Of a stretch of DNA of 64,000 bases, positions 22,200 through 32,087 are shown in pieces. The notes below the pieces were generated by a model. The model had not been told where the DNA came from. It did no database searches and was given only the letters and a program-made list of their open reading frames with translations. The stretch covers positions 310,001 through 374,000 of the forward strand of contig JACCIC010000027.1 in NCBI GenBank assembly GCA_018907035.1, written 5' to 3'. The position numbers were made by a program, and so were the translations under genes. Numbering within the stretch: position 1 is the first letter of the stretch; each line of letters opens with the position of its first letter. The DNA comes from Sycobia sp. Sy_11. Taxonomy: Eukaryota; Arthropoda; Insecta; Hymenoptera; Epichrysomallidae.

Positions 22200-22738
22200 A
22201 TTGTTATAATATTATTATTACTAACGTCTAAATTTATACATCTCTTAACTTATTGCTGTTATTAATATTGCTCTTATTTGCTCTTATTGATAAAATTATT
22301 AATATTGTTATTATTATTATTACTATTGTAAGCACTAATATCGCTATTCTTACTAGTATTACTGTTCTAATTGATAATAATGCTATTATTAATATTTTTA
22401 TTGTTATTATTACTGTTCGGATTAATATTTTCGATATTATTATTAATATTATAAGGACTACTAATTGTTACTACTAGTTTAAACAATAATTATGTGGCGC
22501 TATGCGCTGATCATTATTATTAATTTCGCTATTATTATTATTACGATTATTACTATGTTTAATATTACTTTTATAATTAGTTTACACAATAATATTTCTG
22601 CGCTTTTTGTTAATAATTTGCTCTTATTATCATTAACACTATTATTACTATTTTTTACTATAATTGTAAAGGATATTGATTAATCATTACAATTCCAATT
22701 ACGATGACTGTTTTTATTCATATTACGATTTGATTTGT
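22200..22738. repeat. ATT-rich degenerate trinucleotide repeat
   Basis: Irregular ATT/TTA repeats make up most of this stretch. The part from about 22540 to 22735 (TTTACACAATAATATTTCTG and following) resembles 27905-28090 on the other side of the retrotransposon, in the same orientation. The element therefore sits within a locally duplicated ATT-rich sequence. Confidence 0.8.
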
Positions 22739-23096
22739 TTTTTTTTTTTTTTTTTTTTCGAAGTCTGTGAATGCTGTTTATGCATCTCCGATGGTCGTCC
22801 AGCAAGAATGGTCCTGAAAAACAACCACCGGAGTATGTGCGACTCGACAGAAAACCCATGTCACTACGCACGAAACACATATCTCCGTGTTGCACCGACA
22901 CCAGCCCGGAACTGTTATACACATTACTTCAGCCTGGGCGGCAGTGCTTGCGTGGTCATTTCACGTTCATATCTTTCATTCCAGATTCTCATGCATGCTC
23001 GATATTACATTCACTCTTCATAGACTTTCAATCGTCCAAACATCCATCTGCTCTTTTGTTCTGAAGCACATTCATAACGTATTTTGCGATCAACCG

Positions 23097-24911
23097 TCAG
23101 CTGTCCGCGTCCGTCATCATAATTTTCCTCACGTTTTCTGGCGTGATCACTCCTGTCCTCGTCTGTAACTTTAGTCGTGGCTCAGTCCAATGTTCGCATA
23201 CAAAAAATGTGTGCTCCGCATCGTCCCAAGCCCATCCGCAGTACTTGCATTCTGAAGAGGCGACCCTCTTCATCTTGCAGAGGTACTTACGGAAGTATCC
23301 GTGTCCGGACAGAAGTTGGGTAAGGTAGAAGTTCACCTCTCCGTATTTCCTCTCTTTCCACGGACCGATTTCGGGTATTAGTCTTTTCGTCCACCGTCCT
23401 CTTTCGTCCGTCGTCCACCGTCTCTGCCATGTCTCGATGGTCTTCGTCCGTTCTTCAGTCACCGCGTCTTCCCTTCCAACGTTCGAGCTTCGCTCGTAAA
23501 TTCGCTTCCGTTCGGCCGCGAGCAGATCGATGGGAATGACCCCAGCAATCACGAAAACGGCGCTCTCAGACACGGTACGATACGCGCACGCGATTCTTAA
23601 CGCGCCCACCCTTTGTACGCTTTTCATGGCGTTCGCGCGTTTCCTGATATTCATCGCGTCGGCCCAAACCTCCGCCCCGTAAAGCAAAATCGAGTGGGTA
23701 ACGCTCATCAGCAGTCTGCGAACGTTCTGTTTCGGTCCGTTGGTATTGGCCATCAGTCTACTTAGAGCTTTGGTCTTTTCTGCTGCCTTTGTCGCCGCGT
23801 TTCGTAGGTGGGGCCAGAAGCTCAGCTTCGTATCCAAGGTAACGCCAAGGTACTTGACTTCACTCCTGGTTTCCAGTCTTTCCGTCCCTAACGTCATCGG
23901 AACCACCGTCTGTATATGTCTGCGAGTCAGCAGCAACAACTCAGTCTTCTGCAGCGCGAGCTGCAATCCGTGATCTGTCATCCATTCGTTCACGCGTCTC
24001 ATGACCTGATTCAGCTTTAACTGAATCAAGTGATAGTCGCGTGCGACTATCACGGCTGCCACATCGTCGGCATAGGCAATGAGACGCGCGTCGGAGGGCA
24101 TGTCTAGTCTCAGCAAACCGTCGTATTGTACGTTCCAGAAGTCAGGGCCTAAAATGGAGTCCTGCGCCACCCCCGCTGTCACGCGTTTCCATTTCTTTCC
24201 GTCCAAAGTATCATACGTCAGTCCTCGGTCTCGTAAGTAGTCCCGTATGATACGAAGGAGGTAGGAGTCAACCTTGAAAGGCAACTCCAACGCCCCCAGT
24301 ATCGCTGTCCATTTTGCAGAGTTAAAGGCGTTACGAGCGTCCAGGGTCACCAACAGAACCAGTGGTCTGGTTGCATGACAGCCTCTGTTCGCCGCGTGAA
24401 AGATGTTCGTCACGTCACCTATAGCTCCGATTGTCGACCGTCCTTTTCTAAATCCGTGTTGTTGTTCGGATAGGTCTCCGGCGTTTTGTATTGCCTGTGA
24501 CAGTCTTGGTCTCAGCAGTAGCTCCGACAGCTTCCCTGCCGTATTTAGTAGGCAGAGAGGCCTGTATGAAGAAGGCAAATCGGGGTTCCCCTTAGACTTA
24601 CGGATGAGAACCAATCGAGCCTCCTTCCAGAGCCTGCTAAAAACTCCCTCCACCAGACACCAGTTGTACAAACCCAAAAGGATGTCCGGGCGGCGCGAAG
24701 CGACCACCCGTAACACCTCACTAGGTATGCCATCGGGACCCGGGGCCTTGTTAGGCTTCAATGCATTCGAAGCTCTGCGGAGCTCTTCCTGCGTGAAGAG
24801 AGGGATCTCTATATCTGTCATTTCGTTTGTCGCGTCCATTCTGTTGGGATGGGTTGGGAAAAGTCTCTCAACTATCCGCTCCATCACTTTCGCGTCTCTC
24901 CCAGGGCGCAT
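23097..24911 (-). pseudogene. R1-clade ORF2, reverse transcriptase part (604 codons open)
   Basis: The RT domain runs from about residue 50 to 380. It has NKAPGPDGIPSEVL (54-67), SYRPLCLLNTAGK (115-127), LVTLDARNAFNSAKW (187-201) and the catalytic YADD at 280-283. Motif B reads GVAQDSILGP (247-256), where GVPQGSVLGP is normal, so two conserved residues are changed. The C-terminal zinc motif C-X2-C...H-X4-C (CKYCGWAWDDAEHTFFVC) lies about 30 residues before the stop. The start shown is only the point where the frame opens. The true ORF2 begins in the endonuclease frame, and a one-base shift near 24900 separates them. Confidence 0.9.
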
Positions 24912-26056
24912 GTTACAATTTTATAACCGTTGCCCCAGGGATCCGAGTCTACCTCGTCGATTAGTTTTGTCCAACACCGTTTCTTACTGTCATTGATCGC
25001 GTATCTCAGTCGCTGTCTGGCGCGACTATACTCCGTAGAGTATAGTCCTACTACGCCTCGACTTCGGGCTCGTTGAGCTTTCCGTCTCAGCTTCAAACAA
25101 TTGCTTCTGAGATCCGCGATCTCGGCTGTCCACCAGTATGTTTGTCGTCTGTTTAGTACTTTCCGTTTCTTGGGCATGGTAGCATCGCATAGACGCTGGA
25201 GAAAGCCAGTCGTTGCCGCCGCTAACGCCTCTATCCTGTCCCGGTTCATCAACTCTTGAGGCACCTCTCGTAAGGGAGGTTCTGCATTTTGCAGATACCT
25301 TTCGAGTTCGTCTATGTCTAGGCGTTTGGGGTTCCACCCCGTAGATCTTGTGCCCCGTCTCCTCGTCTGTCTCGTCGCGTCTGTCAGTTTGAAGGCAATG
25401 TACTGGTGATCACTGGCCGTATAGTCCTGGATCACCCGCCACGCCCTTATCCTAGTTCGAATTCTGTCCGAGGTCAGAGTCACGTCTGGTATGGAGTTAC
25501 CATACCCCGGTCGTCTGTACGTCGGTATCGTTCCTTCGTTAAGTACTGCCAGGTCCAGCCTTGCGGCCATCTCCAGCAGCAGTCTTCCCCGTCTGTTGGT
25601 CAAGGGCATTCCCCACTCGATCGCCCGCGCGTTAAAGTCGCCCGCCACGATCACGTTACCAGGGATTTCCCGCAACGCGTCCTCGATTTTTCCAAGTTTA
25701 GCCGCGTACTCGGAGGCACTGCTGTTTGGGCTCAGGTAAACACTGACATAGGTTATGTCAGCGACCGTCACCCAGACGCAGTCCTCCTCAGTCCCGCTGC
25801 GTACGATATTCGACGCACACTTTCCACGTAACCAAACTGCGTACTTGCCCGAGCTGCTTGTGAGCCAAGTCGGTAATCGTCTGTCTTTGTATTGCTCACT
25901 GATAATCAGCACGTCGATGTTCAGTTCCGCCGCAATCTGCGGGAGCAGTGCGTCTGCCACGCTACTCCCGTTCATATTGCATTGGAGTATCGTCGTCGTC
26001 ATTGTGTGACTGTCTTTGTCTTCTGTTCTGTTAGTGCTATCCTGAACGCAGCACAC
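24884..26056 (-). pseudogene. R1-clade ORF2, AP-like endonuclease part
   Basis: It begins overlapping the end of ORF1 by about 60 bases, as is usual in this clade. After a short leader it reads ILQCNMNGSS and DVLIISEQYKD (the N-rich start and the SEP/SEQ motif), then VIVAGDFNARAIEWG (catalytic GDFNA), PDVTLTS, and ASDHQYIAF (catalytic SDH). The linker YWWTAEIADLR matches the usual endonuclease-RT junction. The frame ends at 24884 after WGNGYKIV because of the one-base shift into the RT frame. Apart from that the domain looks intact. Confidence 0.9.
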
Positions 26057-27360
26057 GAGGACGAGCCGGGTAAGTGTCCCCTGTCTCGGATATTATCCTC
26101 AGTGCACAGGAAACACTCCCCACGACTCTTGCAGTCCTTGTGGGAATGACCCTCGAGGCCGCATCGCCAGCAGCAGCTTCGTCTGTCCAGTCCTTTACAG
26201 TCTTTCTGTACATGACCGAACCCGAGGCATCTATAGCATCGCGAGACGCGTATCCTTGCTCTTATTCTTGATACAACCCACCCGATTTTAATACGCCCTT
26301 TCCTTAACAGGTCGGTAGCCTCTTTTACATCAAAATCGCAGACCGCCATTCTCTGTCCTCGACTCTTAACGTCGAAAACATGGGGCCGACAGTCTGCAGT
26401 CCGTCCCGTTTCCCGATTTAACGCGTTCGCGATGTCCTCGTTGGTCGTGACACAGTCCAAGTCTAGGAATTCCAGTGTCACACTGGAGGTCAAATCTTTT
26501 ACGCGTCCAGTCTCTCCGACAGCGTTTTGAAGAACCTGTCGGAAGTCCGTCTCGTTGTTCTGTCTGGAGAGCTGTAAAAGTACCGCACCGTTTTTTGTCT
26601 TTCTTATTGTTCTGACTTGAGTATTACACTTGTCAGGGTCCACCTTTTGCCGTATTGTACGTACTACGTCGACGTACGTTTGTCCCTCAGCCGGCTTGAT
26701 CATGATCGCTCCTCCCCTGCCTTTGAGGTTAGGGCGATCAGACCCGCGACCTTGGAGTCTCGCTTTTATCTGCTCTTTTGTCGGTTTATTGTCCGTCTCG
26801 GTCGTTTTCGGCTTTTTATGTTTTGAGACCACCTTCGCCCATGTTTCGGTCTCGATCGTCCGCTGTTGTGGGTCTGACGGTCTCTTTTCCGTTTCTGAGG
26901 AGTTGCCTCCTCACATTCACTCCGTCCTTTATCTTTCTGTTTTTGTCGGAGCAGTGTCATTCGTTTCAGTTCATACTGTCCGATTTCCACTGCTTCATTG
27001 ATCTCACTCAAACCGTTTTTTATTATTTGACTTTTTTTGTATGCAAGTCCTTTCCATCATTTTACTTAGGACTCTGCTTATTGTGTAAAATTGCTCCTGC
27101 AATTTACACTCAGCAGCTTCCCAAGTTGCCGGCGATTTATAAACATTCGCTCTTTCATTCATACTGCTACCTGTAACATTTTCTGTCACACCAGCCAGGT
27201 TGCCTACTGGTGTGATAGGAGAGCCGGGAAGCTCCATTGACTCTACTGTATCGCTTGCAGGCGGCACTCGAGAGCCTGCTATAATTTTTTTATTACCTTT
27301 CATGATTATATTATTAATTTGTGTTAAATGTTTTATATTTGTGATGGTCAGGAGGATCAC
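25999..27360 (-). pseudogene. R1-clade ORF1 (Gag-like), three frames
   Basis: The protein is spread over 27360-27004, 27011-26766 and 26832-25999, joined by two single-base shifts. One is in an A run near 27020 and one is near 26830. Near the C-terminus are three zinc knuckles: CYRCLGFGHVQKDC, CWRCGLEGHSHKDC, and a longer CFLCTED...GH...C, the standard R1-clade Gag pattern. Such proteins bind the element RNA. Upstream is a basic, low-complexity region (RKRDRQ...RSRPKHGRR). The combined length of about 450 residues is normal. Confidence 0.85.
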
Positions 27361-27835
27361 TTGTTGGAGATGACGGTTCAGCGTCCTGAATCTCCCAATA
27401 CTGAAGCCCTCCTACATTCCGGTGGCATCGGCTGTTCCTCGCCCACGACTCGCAGCAGGGTCCCATCCGTACGCCATACGGCACTACTACGAGAAGCGAG
27501 ATTTGACGTCTGACGACGTCTTACCACTGTGTGGGGCAGCCTCCCATGTTGGCTAGACTGGGTTCGGGCCCCCTACTTGTGGCAGCCCAGGAGTGCCATC
27601 TGGTTTTACAACTGTACCCTCCAGAAGGGGAACGCACATAAGCATGAAGTGATTCCCTCGCAGCTAATCCCACCAATCAACAAGTAATCACTGCATCCGC
27701 AAGACCTTACCGTCGCTCAAACTGGTCACATTCATACGTGAGAGATGCCCGTTTATAGGGCCTCTCATTCATTCATAACCCGCCTGGAAGTTACCCGTTT
27801 ATAGGGTCTCCATCTGCACCATTCGTGGGAAACTC

Positions 27836-27862
27836 TGTTATTATTACTGCTATTATCCTCAC

Positions 27863-27907
<45 letters not shown>

Positions 27908-28090
27908 GTTTAATACTACTTTTATATACTTCCTATTAGTTTACACAATAATATTTCCGCGCTATTCATTGATGATTTGCTATTTTTACTGTAATTATTA
28001 CTACTTTTACTACTAGTATAGGCGACCACTGTAAACGCTAGTTATTAATCATTACAGTTACGATTGTTATTCCTAATATTACGATTATTA
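27836..28090. repeat. ATT microsatellite and related sequence
   Basis: A pure ATT run (27859-27906) is followed by sequence resembling 22540-22735 (TTTAATACTACTTTTATA, TTTACACAATAATATTTCCG). This is the 5' flank of the R1-clade element. Confidence 0.85.
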
Positions 28091-29110
28091 ATATCAATAT
28101 TATTTTTATTATTATTAATACTGCTAATAATACTATGACGACCATTGTCATCGTCTTTAAAATTATTGTCACTGCGACTAGATATTATTGGCGTGATTTT
28201 AAACTATAAACATACAGGAATTATTATAATAATAATTATTATTAAGTCATACTAATATATTATTAACTATTGCTATTGTTATCGCAATTAGGATGTTTTT
28301 ATATTCAAGCACAACGTAAAATAAGCTAAAACTAACTTTATAAGTGTGTTCATCTTTAATATTATTAACATTATCTGAGCATTATCATTAATAACGTTAA
28401 ATTTAATTAATGACGCGTGTGCTCATTTTATAAATAAATAGAACTATGCTTTTAAAATATAACTTAGTTGTACGCAGTTTAGAAATATAGAAATAATCAT
28501 CATAATTATAAGAGATGAACGGAGGGCTTTCTCTATGAAGAAAAAACGTCTCTTCATCTCCTCCACCACGATGTCATTTCCTGCGGAGAAAATTTCGGCG
28601 GCGCCGGGCCCGAACTATAAATACGGGCCCTGAAAACTGCGGAAAGCAGATTGCCGGTTGTAGAAATAGTAATAAGTAGAAATTTCGGGCAAGATTATAT
28701 TTTTCTGCCATCCCTTAACCTCAATTCAAGCGCTCATTTTCAGGGCTGGAGACGCTAGCCAGGCTGATAAGAAATTGTCGCTCGGCCTTGTTGCCTCCGC
28801 TGAAAACAAGCGCGACGATTAGAGGATATCAGAGCCGTCGTCTCCGAATCCAACCGCTTAAATTAGGGCTACTTCGGAAGTGGCTTAATAAGCGGCGTAG
28901 CAATCGCGGCGCGACGCATCGAATCGCGAAGAAGCTTATTTCGTGGATCGCCCCGTAGATCCCTGATTTCAAACGCGTCAAGCGTAGGCCGAAAAAAGAG
29001 GGGCAAAACCGTGGGAACTAGGAGCATTGAATCGCCGTCCAGTTTAGTGCGTGGCCCCAACACTAGTTGGACGTTACACGTCCATGCATTTTTCAGCGGT
29101 AGCATCTAGA
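28091..29110. other. AT-rich then GC-richer island, unassigned
   Basis: 28091-28500 is AT-rich without features. 28500-29110 has a GC level well above its surroundings and unique-looking sequence. It contains an inverted repeat, GGGCCCG/CGGGCCC, enclosing TATAAATA (28606-28632). The minus-strand ORF 28869-29105 (78 codons) shows no domain I know. It may be an exon, a promoter or an unclassified repeat. Confidence 0.3.
28606..28632 (+). promoter_or_regulatory. Possible TATA box in a 7-bp inverted repeat
   Basis: GGGCCCG and CGGGCCC flank an 11-base loop that contains TATAAATA. It lies at the start of a GC-richer island and about 0.9 kb upstream of a candidate exon on the same strand. There is no other evidence of transcription. 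Confidence 0.2.
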
Positions 29111-29523
29111 GCTGCCATTGCCATGACTATGTTCTCTTAATATTCATGTATGATGTTTTCGGATTGAATTGGATTGAATTAATTTTCCGTCTATATTACT
29201 AACGGGACGTAACGAGTAGCATTCATGATCAAAGTCAGCGTTTTAATATACAGACGCAACAAAAGATAAAAAAGTAAAAATATTTATATTATTTTATTAA
29301 TTAATGCTTTGCTTATATATTAACAAATATAAAAGTAGTCCTATGATTAGATAAATATAGTATGATACTTCACTTATTACAGCTTTTGTATTACAAAAGG
29401 AAATTGAGAGAACCTACTTCCTGCATACAATAAAACCGTTATATCTTATTTACTCACTAGAATAATCAAAATGTTTGTATTTAAATTATTATTGAATAGT
29501 ATGTATTTTATGTAATGTTTCAG
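29111..29523. other. AT-rich sequence, possible intron
   Basis: No ORF, repeat or element is recognised. If the candidate exon at 29524 is real, this is the intron before it. Confidence 0.3.
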
Positions 29524-29597
29524 AATTGAATCTTGAACATCAAAAATTGTTAATTGATATAAGAAGAAAAAAATCGGAACTTCTTCTTGAAATACAG
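29524..29597 (+). other. Candidate 74-nt internal exon of an unknown host gene
   Basis: It is bounded by TTTCAG just before and CAG|GTGAGT at its end, the latter a perfect donor consensus. One frame is open across the whole segment. It codes for 24 residues beginning LNLEHQKLLIDIRRKKSELL, a charged, leucine-rich, helix-forming peptide. The other two frames have stops. The exon would begin in phase 1 or 2 and end on a codon boundary. The composition differs from nearby AT-rich DNA. I do not recognise the protein, and the match may be chance. Confidence 0.35.
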
Positions 29598-30211
29598 GTG
29601 AGTCCACTTATATTTTATATAAAATAAGTAATTTTAAAATCTAGTATGTGATACTTTTATTAAGCACGTTCGTTTTTCTAAAACAATTAATCCTGCGTTT
29701 TTTTCTTTTTTGTCTTCATATTTTTTAAGGTTTAACTCAAACTTTTAATTTCATTTAATAATAATAATTCAAACTCTTACTCTTACGTTTTTGATTTTCA
29801 TTCAAACTATTGATAATGACTTTGATGATATGAATTTGATTTTGAGATTAGGAAAAGTGTGTCACGTGATATTTCCATTTGGACTATAAATTTATATTCT
29901 CTATAATTTTTAATATATAATAGTACACTTAGAATGAACTTTTGAATTTAACAATTGCGCTATTTTGAATCATTTCGACCCTCTAATGATTAAAGAATTT
30001 TCATTTTCGTGAAGAAGATTGTGAGACGTTTCTGAATTTAAAAAAACAAAGTATTCGGTATCATTAATAACTCATTAGCAACAAATTTCTTATTTCGATA
30101 AAGATCATTTCAGTAGTATCTAACGTGATACGTCAGTCGTCATCCTAAAAATTCCCTGATTTTCAGAAAACCAGTGTAAATCAGTAAGCTGGTATTAACA
30201 TATAGGCCTAC
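29598..30211. other. AT-rich intergenic or intronic sequence
   Basis: No gene, repeat family or long ORF is visible. It ends where the SINE begins. Confidence 0.4.
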
Positions 30212-30387
30212 GATGGCTCGGTCGCTAGAGCGAAGGACTAGTAACTTGGTGCAAATCCCGGTCTCGACCAATTAACACAGGCAGCGCTGTAATAATTTAC
30301 ATGGGCTTTGTTTACAAACACATCGTAGACCTCCGTCGCTGGTTAGTACCGATATTTGGAAGCATAAATAGAGCAACGTTAAAAAAC
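30212..30387 (+). repeat. tRNA-derived SINE, copy B (most complete)
   Basis: The head is tRNA-like: TGGCTCGGTCGCTAGAGCG (A-box region), then AGGACTAGTAAC (anticodon-arm region), then GGTGCAAATCCCGG (B-box region, altered). The body follows with GCTTTGTTTACAAACACATC, CCTCCGTCGCTGG and TTGGAAGCATAAATAGAGC, ending in an A-rich tail near 30380-30400. It shares the body with the copies at 2958-3103 and 56757-56941. It depends on a LINE for movement; the partner is unknown. Confidence 0.75.
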
Positions 30388-30629
30388 GTACAACAAAAAT
30401 TAACATTTCCAAATGACAGTTTATATATTTAGCGCATACTAAATCAAAATACTTTTCGTTACACCCATATAGGACAGTATCTGGCGTACATTCAAAGCGT
30501 AGTTTTTCTTTTTGTTTATTTATAAATGATATTATGGGCCTTGTTATCAAGCTGCATCATCCCCGATAGAAGGTTGGAAAGTAAACTTTGCAGTCAGGTA
30601 CATACTACATACTACAGACGATAAGCCAT
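30388..30629. other. Unassigned sequence
   Basis: Nothing is recognised between the SINE tail and the fold-back element. A minus-strand ORF, 30272-30550, spans the SINE and is probably chance. Confidence 0.4.
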
Positions 30630-31234
30630 GTCTCGGGTGGATTGCTATCGAGAGTTTTGTGTTGGGGAGGTAGAATACGATGTCCAGGTATCTCGGGACG
30701 ACTTTTACTGGGAGTGTGCGTATTAGAATAATAGAATACGAATCTCTTCATAGAAATCGTCCCGACATACCTTGACATTGTTTCCTACCAACTATACAAC
30801 TATTCCCGTAGAAGTCGTTCCAAAGACCTGGAAATCGCATTCTATCATCCAAACACAAAACTCACCATAGACGTTGTCCCGACATACCTGAACATCGTTT
30901 CCTACCAACTAAATACGATAGTCCTAGTAGAAGTCGTCCCGTGAAAAATAGACATCTCTTCCTAACTACTAAATACAATACTCGTAGAAGTTATTTGGAA
31001 ACACCTGGATATCGTATTCTATCGTCCCAACATGAATCTTCCCATAGAAGTCGATTTCCTGATATCTGAATATCGTTTCCTATCAATTAAATATGATACT
31101 CTCCGTAGAAATCGTCCAGACACATGGAATTCGAACACAAAAACCCAATAGAAATCGTCCTGAGGCAACGGGATATCGTATTCATCCGTCCGTATACGGC
31201 AATACAAGTTTTCTCAGTAGAAACCGTATTTAAA

Positions 31235-31238
<4 letters not shown>
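30630..31238. repeat. Fold-back element of ~60-bp subrepeats, copy 2 (left end missing)
   Basis: It matches the element at 17258-17976 in block order. A reversed part (GAGTTTTGTGTTGGGGAGGT near 30650) flips near 30720-30750 into the forward array with ATAGAAATCGTC/GTAGAAGTCGT blocks every 55-60 bases. It finishes with TCAGTAGAAACCGTATTTAA and then a TA tract. The left terminal repeat is absent, so the copy is truncated at about 30630. Confidence 0.7.
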
Positions 31239-31292
<54 letters not shown>

Positions 31293-31419
31293 GAATATGT
31301 GCATTATAATATACATACAATATATATAATGTATATAATATAATATACACACAATAGGCCGAAACCTGTTAAACAAATAAAATATTAGTTAGTGTAGTTT
31401 TCAAGATTTTACAATAGTC

Positions 31420-31470
<51 letters not shown>
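31239..31470. repeat. TA microsatellites
   Basis: Long TA runs lie at about 31239-31289 and 31427-31467. Between them is AT-rich sequence with no gene. Confidence 0.9.
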
Positions 31471-31476
<6 letters not shown>

Positions 31477-31759
31477 CTTCAAAAAAGTTATTTATACTTT
31501 AGATTTAAAATTGTCGTTAATACTTGGTTTATATTTGAAATTAAAATTTAATTAAGGACTAATTATAAACTCAAACTGACTTAGAATGCCTTATCGTTCA
31601 TTTGTACATTCAATTTTTCTAAAGTGGACAATGGTACGTATTGAAGAAAATTTGTATACATATGAAAAACATCTGTGTGTTATTTAGCCCGAATCTAATT
31701 GCAAATGTGAACATTTTTCATATCTTCCATACACACACACTCGCGCGCGCGCGCGTGCC

Positions 31760-31800
<41 letters not shown>

Positions 31801-31811
31801 GCGCGCGCGCA

Positions 31812-32087
31812 CGCAATCGGATGGGTCAGCTGCAGAGTTCGAAAAAAACAGAAATAAAGCGCTGCTTCAGGTGTTGGCAGATTGGCCACTTAGCGTCCCT
31901 GTGCTCGGGCCCTGACAAAACTAAACTTTGCAGGCTCTGCGGTGGAAAAGACCATCTATCCAAGCTGTGTGTAAACGAGCCCTTCTGTTTACTCTATAAA
32001 TGTGAAGGAAAAAAGGAGATGAACCATCCAGCATACAGCTATAAGTGCCCGATTACCGTGGAGTTTTTAAACAGACATAAAACATGA
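31812..32087 (+). pseudogene. R1-clade ORF1 C-terminus with zinc knuckles
   Basis: Only the C-terminal part of the Gag-like protein is present. It contains CFRCWQIGHLASLC and CRLCGGKDHLSKLC, both C-X2-C-X4-H-X4-C knuckles. A third, degenerate one (CLLYKCEGK...H...C) follows. The frame stays open upstream through the CA/CG tract, but that is low-complexity and not part of the protein. The stop overlaps the ATG of ORF2 by four bases, as expected for this clade. Confidence 0.85.

Larger units (their letters stand above)
22739..27835 (-). mobile_element. R1-clade non-LTR retrotransposon, nearly full length
   Basis: The element reads right to left: a 5' leader (about 27360-27835, ending at an ATT microsatellite), ORF1 with three zinc knuckles, ORF2 with endonuclease, reverse transcriptase and a C-terminal zinc motif, a 3' UTR, and an A tail seen as a T run at 22739-22758. 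The order, overlapping ORFs and protein types fit the R1 clade. The clade includes members that target 28S genes or simple repeats. Here both flanks are ATT-rich repeats. Three frameshifts (two in ORF1, one in ORF2) and altered RT residues make this copy inactive. Confidence 0.9.

Noticed and set aside
24403..24996. Plus-strand ORF of 197 codons inside the R1-clade element
   Set aside because: It is antisense to the reverse transcriptase, which has all RT motifs on the minus strand.
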